Shown here in pieces: positions 32,307 through 34,593 of a stretch of 34,593 nt of DNA; position 1 is the stretch's first letter; each line of letters opens with the position of its first letter. The stretch is from contig DDZY01000013.1 in assembly GCA_002346525.1 (NCBI GenBank), forward strand, positions 1 through 34,593. Reading direction: 5' to 3'. The notes beneath the pieces are model-generated. The model did not search any database, was not told the DNA's origin, and saw only the letters and a list, made by a program, of their open reading frames with translations. The DNA comes from Proteobacteria bacterium UBA2996. GTDB taxonomy: Bacteria; Pseudomonadota; Gammaproteobacteria; Arenicellales; UBA868. The position numbers were made by a program, and so were the translations under genes.

Positions 32307-33311
32307 TCAGTTCCGCTCCAGGGTCGATCTGATCCGTGCCAGCAGTTCGCTGTTGATCTCACGGGGCCCGGTGTCCTGTCGGTTCAGGTAGCGCCGCTCG
32401 GCAGGTAAACGCACGCCTTCCAGGGCGTCAAGTTTCGTTAGAAAGGCCTCGCTCTCGGCTTGCCAATCAGCGCCTGAGAGCATGTCCGGGTTCATCGCCA
32501 GGATGAATTCGCCCCCCTGGGGCGGCCCTCCGTCACCGCTATCGCGGCTCTTGGAAGCATAACTCGCAGTCTCTCCAACCAGGGGACCTGCCAGCAGTTC
32601 AATCATCATAGCGATGTGGGAGCCTTTGTAGCCGCCAAAAGGCAGCAGGACCCCCTTGATAATTTCTTTGGGATCGGTCGTGGGGGCACCGTCGGCATTG
32701 AGCCCGGTGCCGGGAGGTACCTTGTGACCATCGCGGGCCGCAATCTGCACATCTCCCATCGCCATCGCGGCGGTTGCCATGTCGAAGATCACAGGCGCAG
32801 AAGTCGGCCGCGGCCAGGCGAAGGAAAAGGGATTTGTGCCATATAACGCCTGTGAGGCGCCAAAAGGGGCCACACTCGGCATGTAGGAAACGCAGGCCAT
32901 AGCGACGAGCCCATGCTGGCCCAGCGCTTCGGTTTCGGGCCACAGGGCCGCGAAATGATGCGTTCGGGTCACAGACAAAGTGGCCAGCCCGTTTTCTTTA
33001 GCCGCTTCGGCCAGCACCGTCAGGGAACGCCGGTGTGCCAAAGGCGCGTATCCCAGATCCCCGTCGCAGTGCAGCACCACAGGTGATCGCTTCGACAGTG
33101 TCGGATCTGCATCACCTTTTACTTTGCCGCTGCGAAGCGAGGCGACGTATCCTGGGATGCGAAAAAGACCGTGAGAGTGTGAGCCGTCGCGTTCCGCGCG
33201 GGTGACGACATCCGCCACCGCGTCGGCGTGCTCTTCATTGGCACCCGCGCCCAGCAGGGCTTCATGGGCGAGCGCGTAGATCTCATCCAAAGTGAGGGAG
33301 GAAGTCGTCAT
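32307..33311 (-). CDS. Ldh-family (malate/L-lactate, DPK reductase-like) NAD(P)H oxidoreductase
   Basis: A 334-residue enzyme of the type-2 malate/L-lactate dehydrogenase superfamily, which uses a non-Rossmann NAD(P) fold. Features: ERDGSHSHGLFRIPGYVASL (His-containing active-site segment), LATLSVTRTHHFAALWPETEAL, FGTNPF-like ALYGTNPFSFAWPRP, FDMATAAMAMGDV and LLPFGGYKGSHIAMMIELLAGPL. Family members reduce delta1-piperideine-2-carboxylate, 2,3-diketogulonate, sulfolactate or malate; the substrate here is not determinable. Divergent from tdk. Confidence 0.88.
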   Translation of the reverse strand: MTTSSLTLDEIYALAHEALLGAGANEEHADAVADVVTRAERDGSHSHGLFRIPGYVASLRSGKVKGDADPTLSKRSPVVLHCDGDLGYAPLAHRRSLTVLAEAAKENGLATLSVTRTHHFAALWPETEALGQHGLVAMACVSYMPSVAPFGASQALYGTNPFSFAWPRPTSAPVIFDMATAAMAMGDVQIAARDGHKVPPGTGLNADGAPTTDPKEIIKGVLLPFGGYKGSHIAMMIELLAGPLVGETASYASKSRDSGDGGPPQGGEFILAMNPDMLSGADWQAESEAFLTKLDALEGVRLPAERRYLNRQDTGPREINSELLARIRSTLERN

Positions 33312-33417
33312 AAGATTGCTTCAGAAGGTTTGATGAGTCCAGTATAGATGGCTTGATCAACCGGCGCAGCCCGGCGATATCCTACAATTCAGGCATTGAT
33401 GACAGGCAGGTGATCAC

Positions 33418-34005
33418 GTGGCAAAACTCTACTTTTACTACTCGGCGATGAACGCCGGCAAGACAACCAACCTTTTGCAGTCTCGCCATAATTACGCTGA
33501 GCGGGGCATGAATACGCTCGTGATCAAACCCCGGATCGACAGCCGCTCTGGCGAAAACCGCGTGCGTTCGCGCATTGGTCTTGAGGCGGATGCAGTGGAT
33601 GTGGACCCCAGTGTCAATTTGCTGGACCTGGTGAAGAACGCTTGCGAGGGGCAGTCGATCCACTGTGTTTTAGTGGATGAAGCCCAGTTTCTGAGTACCG
33701 ACCAGGTTGATCAATTGACCGAGGTCGTTGACGCGCTGGATATCCCCGTGCTGGCTTATGGCTTGCGGACCGATTTTCTGGGCGCCCTTTTTGAGGGTTC
33801 CCGGCAGCTTTTGGCGCTGGCGGATGAGTTGCGCGAGATCAAGACCATCTGCCACTGTGGTCGAAAAGCCACCATGGTCGTGCGCTTCGATGGTGAGGGT
33901 CAGCCCATGCACAGCGGTGACCAGATTCAGATCGGCGGTAACGAAACCTATGTGTCGATGTGCCGGCGCCACTTCAAGGAAAGCCTGAAGATCTCTTCAG
34001 GCTGA
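33418..34005 (+). CDS. tdk: thymidine kinase (type II)
   Basis: A 195-residue salvage enzyme phosphorylating thymidine. P-loop YSAMNAGKTTNLLQ at about residues 8-21, DEAQFL (Walker B type) and AYGLRTDFLGALFEGS (substrate lasso) are all present. Zinc-binding Cys residues are in ICHCGRKA and near the end in MCRRHF. GTG start preceded by an AGGTG-like site. It converges on the nitroreductase gene, and its last codons form part of a terminator-like hairpin. Confidence 0.96.
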   Translation: MAKLYFYYSAMNAGKTTNLLQSRHNYAERGMNTLVIKPRIDSRSGENRVRSRIGLEADAVDVDPSVNLLDLVKNACEGQSIHCVLVDEAQFLSTDQVDQLTEVVDALDIPVLAYGLRTDFLGALFEGSRQLLALADELREIKTICHCGRKATMVVRFDGEGQPMHSGDQIQIGGNETYVSMCRRHFKESLKISSG

Positions 34006-34018
34006 GGCGGCCGGTTTT
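33983..34018. terminator. hairpin at the tdk 3' end, candidate bidirectional terminator
   Basis: Nine-base arms GCCTGAAGA / TCTTCAGGC separated by two bases at 33983-34002, overlapping the last tdk codons. GGTTTTTAA follows on the plus strand (T run 34013-34017) after a gap of about 10 bases. On the minus strand the hairpin is followed by TTTCCTT. The location between two convergent genes fits, but the spacing to the T run is longer than ideal. Confidence 0.45.
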
Positions 34019-34593
34019 TAATCCAGAAAAGTTGCCCAGACGTCGAGGGATTCCCGTTCCGTCGCGAACCGGTTCTCAACGGCATCATGGTCGGCATAGC
34101 CAAGCGCCATACCGCAGACCAGCTCCTCATTCTCCGGCATCTGCAACGCTTCGCGGATGACGCGATGAAACGGGTTAAATGCAGCCTGCGGACAGGTATC
34201 GAGCCCGCGCCCCCGCGCCGCCACCATGATGTTTTGCAGGAACATGCCGTAATCCAGCCAACTGCCTTGCTCCAGAATGCGGTCGATACTGAAGATCAGG
34301 CCGACCGGGGCATCAAAAAAGAGGTAGTTGCGGCCATGTTGGTGGTGCATCTTGTCCTTGTCTTCTCGAGTGATCCCTAGCAATCCGTATAGACCCCATC
34401 CAATCTTGCGCCGGCGTTCGATGTAGGGGGAGACCCATTGTTTGGGGTAGTACGGATATGCTTCGGTATGTGTTTTGGCGACCTCGGGATCGTTGTATGC
34501 TGACAGGATGGCATCGCTTAACTGTTTCAGGCGGTTGCCGGTCAGCACGTACACCCGCCAGGGCTGGATATTGGTCCCGGACGGCGCTCTCGC
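34018..34593 (-). CDS. nitroreductase-family protein (5' end cut by window edge)
   Basis: FMN-dependent oxidoreductase. The frame is open to the right edge, where the family signature RAPSGTNIQPWRVYV (FMN-binding Ser/Asn segment) is visible, so only the N-terminus is missing. Downstream are FFDAPVGLIFSID, WLDYGMFLQNIMVAARGRGLDTCPQAAF and the C-terminal ELVCGMALGYAD segment, all typical of NfsA/RutE-like nitroreductases with NAD(P)H. The substrate is unspecified. Convergent with tdk. Confidence 0.9.
   Translation of the reverse strand, partial: ARAPSGTNIQPWRVYVLTGNRLKQLSDAILSAYNDPEVAKTHTEAYPYYPKQWVSPYIERRRKIGWGLYGLLGITREDKDKMHHQHGRNYLFFDAPVGLIFSIDRILEQGSWLDYGMFLQNIMVAARGRGLDTCPQAAFNPFHRVIREALQMPENEELVCGMALGYADHDAVENRFATERESLDVWATFLD

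Noticed and set aside
1..34593. CRISPR array, tRNA or rRNA genes
   Set aside because: No regularly spaced repeats and no tRNA- or rRNA-like sequence was recognised on either strand by reading.

Overview
The window is a stretch of a proteobacterial chromosome, most likely gammaproteobacterial. That placement is an inference from the gene content: parAB, hemJ-trmL, rph-rdgB, hslR, a molybdenum-cofactor cluster and a proteobacterial-type tdk. Genes are dense, on both strands, with many 1-4 base overlaps. No rRNA, tRNA or CRISPR array was recognised.

Layout. Bases 1-1494 hold the end of parA and all of parB. Bases 1503-3770 hold a minus-strand group (hotdog thioesterase, periplasmic thioredoxin-like protein, DUF364-type protein) and one unknown plus-strand gene. 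Bases 3779-7700 originally formed the unit hemJ-trmL, now split by an insertion of about 3 kb. Bases 7799-10318 are an operon of hslR, a D-2-hydroxyacid dehydrogenase and hemW. Bases 10405-13022 carry a beta-barrel-like protein, a Nudix hydrolase, rph and rdgB. A large YfhO-type membrane protein follows, then gpmA, a CPA2 antiporter and a redoxin. Bases 18639-23375 are a molybdenum-cofactor region (moaC, moeA, moaE, moaD, moaB) with a TauD-like oxygenase and a small methyltransferase in between. Bases 23461-25776 hold a nonsense-interrupted secreted protein and an MttB-family methyltransferase. Bases 25945-30640 are a four-gene minus-strand operon (SDR epimerase, GlpD-like flavoprotein, metal-dependent hydrolase, GT4 glycosyltransferase). 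Bases 30641-32306 look like an accessory stretch with a lipoprotein gene and a decayed tandem paralogue. The window ends with an Ldh-family oxidoreductase, tdk and a partial nitroreductase.

The standout is the insertion at about 4185-7223. It carries a compact, catalytically intact-looking single-subunit (T7-type) RNA polymerase of 659 residues and two or three small unknown genes. It sits in the 5' end of trmL. The original first 23 codons of trmL are stranded next to hemJ at 7200-7268. The functional-looking trmL at 3779-4243 begins with a different, codon-divergent replacement 5' end. The two trmL 5' ends are direct repeats with an identical 14-base core, 3025 bases apart. No integrase is recognisable inside. 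The element also holds a 101-base piece, 94/101 identical, of the YfhO-type gene found 10 kb away in the window, placed exactly where the gene after the polymerase should begin. This looks like a minimal integrative element or phage-satellite remnant built around a phage-type RNA polymerase.
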